Shown here: in pieces, positions 16,405-25,400 of the stretch
Layout: the number at the start of each line of letters is the position of its first letter
Position numbering within the stretch: position 1 is the stretch's first letter
From: CAIQJJ01 sp049325275
Lineage (GTDB): Bacteria; Chloroflexota; Anaerolineae; Anaerolineales; UBA4823
Direction of reading: 5' to 3'
NCBI GenBank assembly: GCA_049325275.1
Contig: JBMOLU010000006.1
Location: forward strand, 58,332 to 122,331
DNA length: 64,000 bases
Notes under the pieces: model-generated
Told to the model about the DNA's origin: nothing
What the model saw: the letters and a program-made list of their open reading frames with translations, nothing else
Database searches by the model: none
Program-made: the position numbers and the translations under genes

Positions 16405-18828
16405 ATGAACGATACGAAATCGCCTTTTTCCTTGAAACCAGAAATTCGCCAGCGTAACGCAATCCGCGTCGGGTGGTTCATTACAGTTCTCGGTGGGCTG
16501 TTGATTTTGTGGGGTATTTACTCCTTTCTAAGTGAGCCAAACGCAACCCGCATCCTCTACCTGGTCTTTTACGTGCTTCTCATTTTGATCGGCTTGATGG
16601 CAGTCTGGTTGGGCCGCCGTGGGCATCCGGATGCCGGCTCGTTGAGCGTCATCTCGTTCTTGTTATTCATCGTGCTTGCCATCGGGAGCATCTTGATCGG
16701 CCAGGGCCTGGTCTTTTTGCTCTTGAGCGTCTCGATGGTTTCAGTGATTTCGATCCTGGCGCTGGCGCCGCGCTACCAACCCTACACGATCCTGGCCAGC
16801 ATCCTGGCCGGCCTGTTCGTGCTTTTTTTCGACCTCTACGTTGCGGCCGACTGGCGGCGCCCAGCGCTTTCGGATACCTCGACGGCCATCCTCGGTGGCG
16901 TCATCATTCTTTTCTACATCGCCTTCCTGGCCACGCAGTTACGCAACTTCTCCCTGCGCACCAAGCTGGTGCTATCCTTCTTATTCGTCTGCCTGGCAGC
17001 GGTCAGCGTGGTTTCCGGCTTGACCAACGTGGTCAGCCGCCAGGAAATTGCCGACGTTTCCAATAACGCTTTGCTGGTTGGCGCCGTACAGACGGGGGCC
17101 TTGCTCGATACATTTATCGAAACCAACCTGAACAGCCTGCGCGTCGAAGCGCAGAATCCCGATATCGTAGATTTGCTCGAACTGCCTGCCGGCGAGCGCG
17201 CCGGGAGTGCTGCGGCCCAGGAAGTTGCCGTGATCGTCGAAGGTTATCGCAGCCGTGACGGCAATATTTCATCTTATGCGTTGCTCGATTTAGAGGGTGT
17301 CAGTATCCTGGATACCAACCCGGCCGGTACTGGCCGGGTACACGCCAGTGAGCCGTACTTCCGGGAGGCGATACGCACCGGGCAGGCGTACGTTTCGCCC
17401 GTACTCTTTGACGCGTATTCGACGGAACCGGGACTCTACTTTAGCGCTCCCGTGTTCGGTGATTCGGGCGAGATCCGGGGTGTGTTGTTTCTGCGGTACC
17501 GGGCGGCCGTTTTGCAGAAAATCATCGTCGATGCATCCAATCTGGCCGCCGTCCACCAGTCTTTCGCCGTACTGCTCGACGAGTATGGCATCCGTCTGGC
17601 GCACGGTCTTTCGGACAGCAACCTGTTCAAAACGGTGATTCCGTTGCGCGCCGCCGAGCTTGCTGACTTGCAGGCCGGCGGGCGCTTGCCCGACCTCCCC
17701 GCCGAGCAGTTGGCGACCGATCTGCCGGAGTTTGCCGCCGGCCTGGCGGGTGCAGAGAGCGAGTCATTCTTCTACACGCCGTTGAATGCGCTCAACGGCA
17801 AGCCGGCCTATGGGGCCGTGTATCGCCTGGCGCACCAAAACTGGTCCGTGGTTTTCTTTCAACCTGCGGATATCTATTTACGCCCGATCACCGGCCAGAC
17901 GCGCATGATTACCCTGCTGGGTGTGGCCGTCGCCTTTTTGGTAACGCTGGCCGCCGTCGGTGTGTCGCAGTGGCTTTCTGGCCCGATCGTCCACCTGACG
18001 GGCGTGGCCGAAAAGGTCAGCGCCGGAGACCTGACTGCCCAGGCCAACGTGTACTCGGCCGACGAAGTCGGCCGCCTGGCGACGGTCTTCAATACGATGA
18101 CGGCGCAGCTTGCCGAAACGATTGGCACGTTGGAACAGCGTGTGGCAGAGCGCACGCGCGCCCTGGAAATATCCAGTGAAGTCAGCCGCCGTCTTTCGAC
18201 GATTCTCGATCGGCAGCAACTCGTGCGGGAGGTCGTCGAACAGTTACAGTCGGCGTTTGGCTACTATCATGCCCATATTTACCTGTTCGACACCGAACAA
18301 CAAAACTTGGTGATGGTGGGCGGCACCGGCGAGGCCGGGCAGGCCATGCTGGCGCGGGGCCATAAAATTCCGAAAGGCCGTGGCCTGGTGGGTCGCGCTG
18401 CCGATACCAACGGCGTCGTTCTCGTTCCCGACGTATCGCAAGCAGAAAACTGGCTGCCGAACCCGCTTCTGCCCGATACGAAAGCCGAGGTGGCCGTGCC
18501 GATCGCCGTTGGCACCAGCGTTTTGGGCGTGCTCGACGTACAGCACAATGTGCTTGACGGTTTGGGGCGGCAGGATGCCGATCTGATCCAGGCCATTGCC
18601 AACCAGGTCGCCATCGCTGTGCAGAATGCACTTTCTTACGAGCAGAGCCGTTCGCAGGCTGAGTTCGAAGCGCTGGTCAACACCATTGGGCAAAAGATTC
18701 AGCGTGCCACCAGCGTGGAAGACGTCCTTCAGACCGCCGTTCGCGAAATTGGCATTGCACTCGATGCGCACCACGTACGTGCCACCATTCAACCCGGCCG
18801 TGCCGGGCACCACGATACAGACGCTTGA
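16405..18828 (+). CDS. Membrane sensor, 7TM-dCache-HAMP-GAF, no kinase domain (paralogue)
   Basis: An 807-residue paralogue of the preceding sensor with the same order: N-terminal membrane segments, a dCache-like extracytoplasmic domain (DLEGVSILDTNPAGTG, SEPYFREAI), a membrane segment, HAMP (about 525-578), GAF (about 590-743, PNPLLPDT) and the shared C-terminal tail (750-807, IGQKIQRATSVEDVLQ). The GAF regions of the pair are far more alike than the dCache regions, as expected if ligand binding diverged and the inner partner stayed the same. I chose the ATG at 16405 with GGAGAA six bases upstream. In-frame ATGs at 16378 and 16381 overlap or abut the previous stop and are possible alternatives. 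Confidence 0.87.
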   Translation: MNDTKSPFSLKPEIRQRNAIRVGWFITVLGGLLILWGIYSFLSEPNATRILYLVFYVLLILIGLMAVWLGRRGHPDAGSLSVISFLLFIVLAIGSILIGQGLVFLLLSVSMVSVISILALAPRYQPYTILASILAGLFVLFFDLYVAADWRRPALSDTSTAILGGVIILFYIAFLATQLRNFSLRTKLVLSFLFVCLAAVSVVSGLTNVVSRQEIADVSNNALLVGAVQTGALLDTFIETNLNSLRVEAQNPDIVDLLELPAGERAGSAAAQEVAVIVEGYRSRDGNISSYALLDLEGVSILDTNPAGTGRVHASEPYFREAIRTGQAYVSPVLFDAYSTEPGLYFSAPVFGDSGEIRGVLFLRYRAAVLQKIIVDASNLAAVHQSFAVLLDEYGIRLAHGLSDSNLFKTVIPLRAAELADLQAGGRLPDLPAEQLATDLPEFAAGLAGAESESFFYTPLNALNGKPAYGAVYRLAHQNWSVVFFQPADIYLRPITGQTRMITLLGVAVAFLVTLAAVGVSQWLSGPIVHLTGVAEKVSAGDLTAQANVYSADEVGRLATVFNTMTAQLAETIGTLEQRVAERTRALEISSEVSRRLSTILDRQQLVREVVEQLQSAFGYYHAHIYLFDTEQQNLVMVGGTGEAGQAMLARGHKIPKGRGLVGRAADTNGVVLVPDVSQAENWLPNPLLPDTKAEVAVPIAVGTSVLGVLDVQHNVLDGLGRQDADLIQAIANQVAIAVQNALSYEQSRSQAEFEALVNTIGQKIQRATSVEDVLQTAVREIGIALDAHHVRATIQPGRAGHHDTDA

Positions 18829-18861
18829 GGCGCTGTTTGCCAGCGATAGGAGAAAAATCTC

Positions 18862-19266
18862 ATGCAAACTGTCAAAGAGTTTCCTTACCTGAAAGTCATG
18901 TGGGATGAAGAAACCCGTTCGATGATCTCGCAATGGTATGGCGGCCATATCGGGCGCAATATCAAAGAAGGCCTGGATGTGGCCCTGGAAGAATATAAGA
19001 AGAAGCTGCCCGGTGCGCAGTGGATCGGCGATACGACCGACATCGGCGTGATCGGCCTGGAAGAACAGGCCTGGATCGACAAAGATTGGTTCCCGCGCTT
19101 CCTGGCAACGGAAGTCCAGTTCATGGCCGTTGTGCAACCCAAGAGCGCCGTAGCCAAGATGATGGTCGATCAAATTGTCTCCAAAGTGCCGGGCACGCGC
19201 CTCACCATTTTCAACTGCGCCTCGCTTGAGGAAGCGCGTGCCTGGATGATGAAGCAAAAGTTTTAA
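18862..19266 (+). CDS. SpoIIAA-like small protein
   Basis: A 134-residue soluble protein with the features of the SpoIIAA-like/STAS-fold family common in Bacteroidota and Chloroflexota: an opening LKVMWDEETRSMISQWYGG, then WIGDTTDIGVIG, WIDKDWFPRFL and a final SLEEARAWM. No phospho-acceptor serine of the classical anti-sigma antagonist type can be assigned. AGGAG stands ahead of the ATG. It lies between sensors lacking kinase domains, with a 33 bp gap upstream, so a regulatory or scaffolding role in the sensor assembly is plausible but unproven. Confidence 0.8.
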   Translation: MQTVKEFPYLKVMWDEETRSMISQWYGGHIGRNIKEGLDVALEEYKKKLPGAQWIGDTTDIGVIGLEEQAWIDKDWFPRFLATEVQFMAVVQPKSAVAKMMVDQIVSKVPGTRLTIFNCASLEEARAWMMKQKF

Positions 19267-19376
19267 GCTTTCTATCCCTGGCATTGAGATTTCCGTTCCT
19301 TACTTGCGGCGAGAAAGAAACAAGATGAAGTCGATTTCAGTTGAAAGCGCTTTGCAACAACCAGAGGAGTTGCACC

Positions 19377-22300
19377 ATGTCTAGTATTTGGAAATTCCTG
19401 CAAGCCCCCGTTTTCGATGACGAAGAGAAGACCCGCCGGGCGGCGTTGTTGCATGTTGTTTTGCTGGCGAACGCAGCAGGGGGAATCCTCATCTCTGCAA
19501 TCGGTGTGGCTGTATTCTTGGCCACAAAATTGACCACCGAACTGTTGAATGCATCCATTGCTTTACTCTCTTTGGTTCTGGTGATCTTTCTGCAATTCCT
19601 GATGCGCCGCGGTCATGTGACCGTCGCTGCCGCCGCACTGATTGCCTTTGTTGGCCTTAGCACCATGATTGGCCTGTTCTTTCAGGGCACCATTCGTTCT
19701 GCCGGTGTGATATTTCTACCTGCGGTGGTGATCATGGCAATGCTCTTGATTGGCCGCAGAACGGGTGTGTTTGTCGCTGCCCTGATGGCCGTTCTGGGCT
19801 TGGCGCTGATCTTTGGCGAACAGCAGAACCTTTTACCAGAGCCGGGCACACAGGCGTCGCTTGCTTCGATCGGTTATGTCCTGGCGGGTATCTTCCTGGT
19901 GACGTTCCTCCTTCATCTTTCGCTCAAACAATTGGATGTTGCCATTGAAGACTCCAGGCGTAGGGAAACTGAAACACGTTCCCTGGCGACGTCTCTCGAG
20001 CAGCGCGTCAGCGAGCGCACGGCGGTCATGGAGCAAACCAACCTGTATCTTGCGCTGGCGACCGAGGTCGGCCAGAATGTGGCCCAGGTGCGCGACTTGA
20101 ACGTCATGCTGCGCGACGCGGCTGAAATCATCCGCGCTTTCTTCGGGATGTATTACGTGCAGGTCTACCTGGCCAACCCGGCTCAGACGGAGTTGATCTT
20201 GCAGTTTGGCACAGGCAGTGTCGGTGCCGAGTTACTTTCCCGCCGCCATCGCCTGCCGCTAGATGAGACCTCCATCAATGGCCGCGCCGCTGTGACCAAA
20301 CGTTCCGTGGTCATTGCCGACACGCTCGAGAGCGCCATCTTTCGTCCGAACCCGCTTTTGCCCAATACACGCTCCGAAATGGCCGTGCCGCTCTTGATCG
20401 GCGATCAACTGATTGGTGTTTTGGACATGCAAAGCGAGCAGCCGAACGCCTTGAGCGAAAATGCCTTGATTGCTTTCGAGCCGCTTTCCGGGCAGCTTGC
20501 TATCGCCGTCCAGAATGCACGCCTGATTGCCGAAGCGCAGCAGGCGCGCAAGGAACTCGAAGCGCTCACATACCGCCTGACGCACACTGGCTGGGACGAG
20601 TATTTGGACGCCATTCACAGGCCCGAGAAAACCGGTTTCGTCTATGAAGAAAACCAGGTCGTCCCGCTGACCGCTGCAAAGATTGAGCCTGCTTCCAAGG
20701 CGCCCGCCGTTGCGGCCGACGTAGCGATTGGTGGCGAGGTGCTGGGAACCCTGGCCGTTGAAAGTGACAAACCGCTGCAGAATACACGTTCGGCCGAACT
20801 CCTTCAAAGTGTTGCACGGCAGGTAGCCCAGCAGATCGAGAACCTGCGCCTGCTGGATAGCGCCGACCGCTACCGCGCCGAAGCGGAAGATGCCTTACGC
20901 CGCCTGACGCGCGAAGGCTGGCAGGCGGCACGAGAAGCCAGTGTCGAACCGGGTTATCTGTATCGAGATTACGAAGTTTATCCGATTCCGCAGATCGATG
21001 CACAAGGTGAGGGTTTTCAGATCTTCCCGTTGATGGTGCGTAACGAGCCTATCGGTGAGGTTGGCATTGCAGAGAAGGAAGAATTTGCAGAAGAAGATAA
21101 AGATTTGCTCGCCACCGTCATGCAGCAGTTGAGCACCCACCTCGAAGGACTGCGCCTGGCTCGCCAGACGGAATTGGCCCTGGTCGAAACCGAAGAACTC
21201 TACGCAGCCAGTGCCCGCATCGGGCGGGCGACCACAATGAATGATTTGTTACGTGCCCTTGTCGAATCGACAGACCTGGCGCGTTTTGAGAGCGCTGTTC
21301 TATCTTTGTTCGACCGCCCTTGGAATGAAACCCGTCCAGAATGGGCCAAGATCGTCGGTTTGTGGGAGAAAAACAGGCCGGTTGATGAAGCATTCTTGGG
21401 CACCGAAACTTCCATCGGCCTTGTTCCTATCACCTATCTTGCCCAACGAGAACGCCCGGTGTTCGTTCGTGATGCCCCCCAAGACGCCCGCCTTACGGAC
21501 GATGAACTCCGCGCCCAAATGCGCAACGTCGGGAAGCATGTCGCCATTCTTCCCCTCGTGGTTGCCGAACAGTGGATTGGCTGGGTAACGGTCTCTTCCA
21601 ATGAAGACGTGGACCTTGCGCCAGACGAGTTGCGCCAGCTTGAGACATTGGTAGGCCAGGCGGCTGCGGTGGTACAAAACATGCGGCTCTACGAACAAAC
21701 CCAGATAGCCCTGGCCCAAACCGAAACGCTGTACGAAATCGGCCGTCTGCTCAACAATGCCAACAACGTCGATGAGATTTTGGAAGCCGTCAGCCTGCCC
21801 GCCCGCCAGCAGGATTGTCGCGAAGCGACGTTGATCTATTTCGATCTCGACGAAAACAACCAGCCCGACACCATGACCGTGATGGCGGTATGGAGCAGCG
21901 ACGGCCGCGAGGCGCTGCCGGCCGGCGCTCACATGCAGCTTGCCAACTCGCCTTTCGCCGTATTGCTCAATTCAGGGCCGGGCGGCTTGCTTTTGTTTCA
22001 CGACATTCTCGATACCGGGCAATTGCCGGCAGAATTCAGAGAGTCCATGGCTGGATCGGGCAGCCGCGCCATGGCCGTGATCCCGCTCGTGCAGGCTGGG
22101 CGTTGGTTAGGTGTGGTTTTGTTCCGTTGGGCCGACGTGCATGTTTTCAGCCAGGTTGAAAGCGACATTTACGGCGCCCTGACCGGCCTCGCCGCTCCGG
22201 CCGTCCAAAGCCGCCGCCTGCTCATCCAGGCGCAAAGCCGTGCCCAACGCGAACAGGCGCTACGCCAGATCACCAGCGCCGTGCGTGCCTCCACCGATCC

Positions 22301-22460
22301 GGCAACCATTATGCGCACGGCCGTGCGAGAAATCGGCACGATTCTAGGGCGGAAGGCCCTTATTCGTATGGACCGGCCGGATATGCTCGAACAAGCAGCC
22401 GGCGATGAGAACGGCCAGGCAGGCATGGCAACAACTGTACAAGACCTTGGCGCGACGTAG
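19377..22460 (+). CDS. Membrane multi-GAF sensor, no kinase domain
   Basis: A 1027-residue protein. Residues about 20-183 form five or six membrane segments without a large outer domain. A coiled coil and a GAF domain (about 221-381, PNPLLPNT) follow. Next are two degenerate GAF-like modules that begin with a T-x-x-GW motif (about 394-494, LTHTGWDEYLDA; and 502-596, LTREGWQAARE), two more GAF-like domains (about 604-771 and 777-948) and the shared terminal tail (954-1027, ITSAVRASTDPATIM). No transmitter or output domain is present. The ATG at 19377 follows GAGGAG; an in-frame TTG 36 bp upstream has no better signal. Confidence 0.86.
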   Translation: MSSIWKFLQAPVFDDEEKTRRAALLHVVLLANAAGGILISAIGVAVFLATKLTTELLNASIALLSLVLVIFLQFLMRRGHVTVAAAALIAFVGLSTMIGLFFQGTIRSAGVIFLPAVVIMAMLLIGRRTGVFVAALMAVLGLALIFGEQQNLLPEPGTQASLASIGYVLAGIFLVTFLLHLSLKQLDVAIEDSRRRETETRSLATSLEQRVSERTAVMEQTNLYLALATEVGQNVAQVRDLNVMLRDAAEIIRAFFGMYYVQVYLANPAQTELILQFGTGSVGAELLSRRHRLPLDETSINGRAAVTKRSVVIADTLESAIFRPNPLLPNTRSEMAVPLLIGDQLIGVLDMQSEQPNALSENALIAFEPLSGQLAIAVQNARLIAEAQQARKELEALTYRLTHTGWDEYLDAIHRPEKTGFVYEENQVVPLTAAKIEPASKAPAVAADVAIGGEVLGTLAVESDKPLQNTRSAELLQSVARQVAQQIENLRLLDSADRYRAEAEDALRRLTREGWQAAREASVEPGYLYRDYEVYPIPQIDAQGEGFQIFPLMVRNEPIGEVGIAEKEEFAEEDKDLLATVMQQLSTHLEGLRLARQTELALVETEELYAASARIGRATTMNDLLRALVESTDLARFESAVLSLFDRPWNETRPEWAKIVGLWEKNRPVDEAFLGTETSIGLVPITYLAQRERPVFVRDAPQDARLTDDELRAQMRNVGKHVAILPLVVAEQWIGWVTVSSNEDVDLAPDELRQLETLVGQAAAVVQNMRLYEQTQIALAQTETLYEIGRLLNNANNVDEILEAVSLPARQQDCREATLIYFDLDENNQPDTMTVMAVWSSDGREALPAGAHMQLANSPFAVLLNSGPGGLLLFHDILDTGQLPAEFRESMAGSGSRAMAVIPLVQAGRWLGVVLFRWADVHVFSQVESDIYGALTGLAAPAVQSRRLLIQAQSRAQREQALRQITSAVRASTDPATIMRTAVREIGTILGRKALIRMDRPDMLEQAAGDENGQAGMATTVQDLGAT

Positions 22461-22474
22461 TTTGGAGATAACGC

Positions 22475-25400
22475 ATGGATAACTCATCTCAGAACCCAGA
22501 TAGTCTTGAGCCACTCTTTAAGGAACGCCAAATTCTCGATGCTTCACCCACCGGGACACTGATCACGCGCATCAGCGATGGCACCATTCTGTTTGCCAAC
22601 CGCGCCATTGGCAAACTGCTGGGCACCAACGATATTGCCTCGCTGGTGGGTACCCCCGTTCCCAATTTTTACTGGGATGCGGACGAGCGCAAGGTCGTCC
22701 TCGAAAACTTCGCTGCGCAAGGCTTTTTGGAAAACTATGAAATGCGCGCCCGCCGCCTGGATGGCAGCATGTTTTGGGTGGCTATTTCCTTGCAGCCGTT
22801 TCACTTCGAGGGCGAGCAGGTCATCCTTTCGACGATCTTGGATATCACCCAACGTAAACAGGCGGAACAGCAGCTCCTCGACAGCGAGCAGCGAATGCGT
22901 GCGCTCTTAACAGCTATCCCGCAGCCCGTTTTGGTCACCAGCCTTGCAGATGGCACGGTGCTGTATGCGAACCAGCAAATCGCTGACTTGACCGGCATAC
23001 CGTTCGAGCAGATTGTTGGCAGGCGTACGCCCGATTTTTACCACGACCCGGCCGACCGCCTCCGTTTTGTCGAAGCGCTACAAAAAGATGGCTGTGTCCG
23101 CAGTGCTGAAATCGAAATCAAACGCCTGGATGGTTCCCTGGTGTGGGTTGAAATCAATATCGAGATGACCAGTTACCAGGGGATGCCGGCCACCGTCTGT
23201 ATCCTCGAAGACATCTCTGAACGTAAACGTTCGGAAAGCCTGTTGGCACAACGCATCGTCACCCTGACCAGCCCAGAGGAGGAAATCGGGAACCTGCGTT
23301 TTGAAGATTTGTTCGATATCGACCAAATTCAAGCGATTCAAGATGCTTTTGCTGCTGCAACCGGGGTTGCCTCGATCATCACCGACGTAGACGGGAAGCC
23401 GATCACCACACCGAGCAATTTCTGCTACTTGTGCGAGCATATCATTCGCAAGACCGAGAAGGGGTTGGCGAACTGTTACCACTCGGATGCCGTGCTCGGC
23501 CGCTTGAATCCAGACGGCCCGATTTTGCAGCCCTGCTTGAGCGGCGGGCTTTGGGATGGCGGCGCCAGTATCCAGGTAGGAGACCGGCACGTCGCCAACT
23601 GGCTGATCGGGCAAGTACTCGATGACACGATCGATGAAGAAGCCATGCTTTCGTACGGCAAGGAAATCGGCGCCGACGACGAGGAATTTCGGCGGGCGTT
23701 GCAGGATGTCACCCGCATGTCCAGAGAGCAGTTTGCCAGGGTAGGGCAGGCGCTGTTTTTGATTGCCGGGCAGTTATCCAATCTGGCCGTACAAAACGTC
23801 CAGCAGGCGCGCCACATTGCCGAACGAAAGAAGCTGGAAGAGCAGATCCAGCAGTCTTTGGCACGGCGCAGCGAGCAGCTCCAGATGAGCACCAACGTGG
23901 CCCAGCAAATTGCTTCCGCCACCCAGTTGGACGAGCTGTTCAGGCGCATCGTCGACCTGACGAAAGAACAGTTCGGCTATTATCACACCCAGTTGCTGCG
24001 TTACGACGCCTCGCAGGAAGCCATCGTGCTGGTCGTAGGTTATGGCGAAACCGGCCAAAAAATGCTGGCGATGGGCCACAAGCTGCTCATGGGCGCCGGC
24101 CTGATCGGCACCGCTGCGGCCACCGGCCAGACCATTTTGCGCCCCGACCTGGCTGCCGGAGATCCCGATTGGAAGCCCAATCCCTTGCTGCCGGAAACCA
24201 AAGGCGAAATCGCCATCCCGATCAAATGGCAGGATACCGTCCTGGGCGTGCTCGATGTGCAGAGCAGCCAGGCCGGCGCGCTGACCGACGAAGATCGCTT
24301 GCTCTTGGAGGGTCTGTGCGGCCAGATCGCCATCGCCATCCACAATGCAGAGTTGGTCGAGGCCGTGCGTGAAGGCGAACAACGCTATCAGCAAATCCTG
24401 GACGCGATTACCGATATGGTGCTGGTAAAAGGCCCGAAGTCGTCCATCGTTTGGGCCAACAGGGCTTTTCGCGATTACTACGGCATGACCAACGAGCAAC
24501 TGCGCGGGCTGCTCGACGCGCCGATTGTCGAACCGGATTACACGCTCCAGTACGTCAAAGACGATGCATATGTTTTCGAAAGCGGCGAGGTTTTGCAGAT
24601 CGCTGAAGAGCCGGTGACGCGCCATGATGGCATCGTGCGGCCTTTCGAAACAGTTAAATCGCCCATTCGCGATCTGGACGGGAATATCGTCATGACGGTG
24701 GGCGTCTCACGCGATATCACCGAGCGCAAACAGGAGCGCGAGCGCATCGAGAAACTTGTAGAAGAGCGCACAGCCCAACTGAATGAAAACCAGCGCCTCC
24801 TCCAGACCGTACTCGATAACTTCCCCGGCATCGTTTTCTGGAAGACACGTGAGTCGGTCTACCTGGGTTGTAACCGCGCCTTTGCCTTGGGAGCGGGCCT
24901 CACATCGCCGGTGGAAATCGTAGGCAAGAGCGATTACGACCTGCCCTGGGCCAAAACCGAAGCGGACGCTTACCGGGCGGACGACCTCGCCGTGATGGAA
25001 AGCGGCCAGGCCAGGCTGCACATCGTCGAAACGCAGTACCAGGCGGATGGCAAGGTCGTCTGGTTCGATACCAGCAAGGTGCCTCTGTCCGACGCGAGCG
25101 GCGAGATCATCGGAATCCTGGGGATTTCCAGCGACGTCAGCGACCGCATGCGCGCCGAGGAGGCCATGCGAGCCTCCAGAGAGCAGCTTTTCAACATCAT
25201 CGACTTCTTGCCCGATGCCACGTTCGTCATCGATAAAAACCGCAAGGTGATTGCCTGGAACCGGGCCATCGAGGAGATGACGGGTATCCCGAAGGACGAA
25301 ATCATGGGGAAAGGCGACTATGCCTATGCGGCGCCGTTCTACGGTGATGCACGCCCAATTCTGATCGATTTTGCCCTCGAGCCAGGGCAAAACGTTCACG

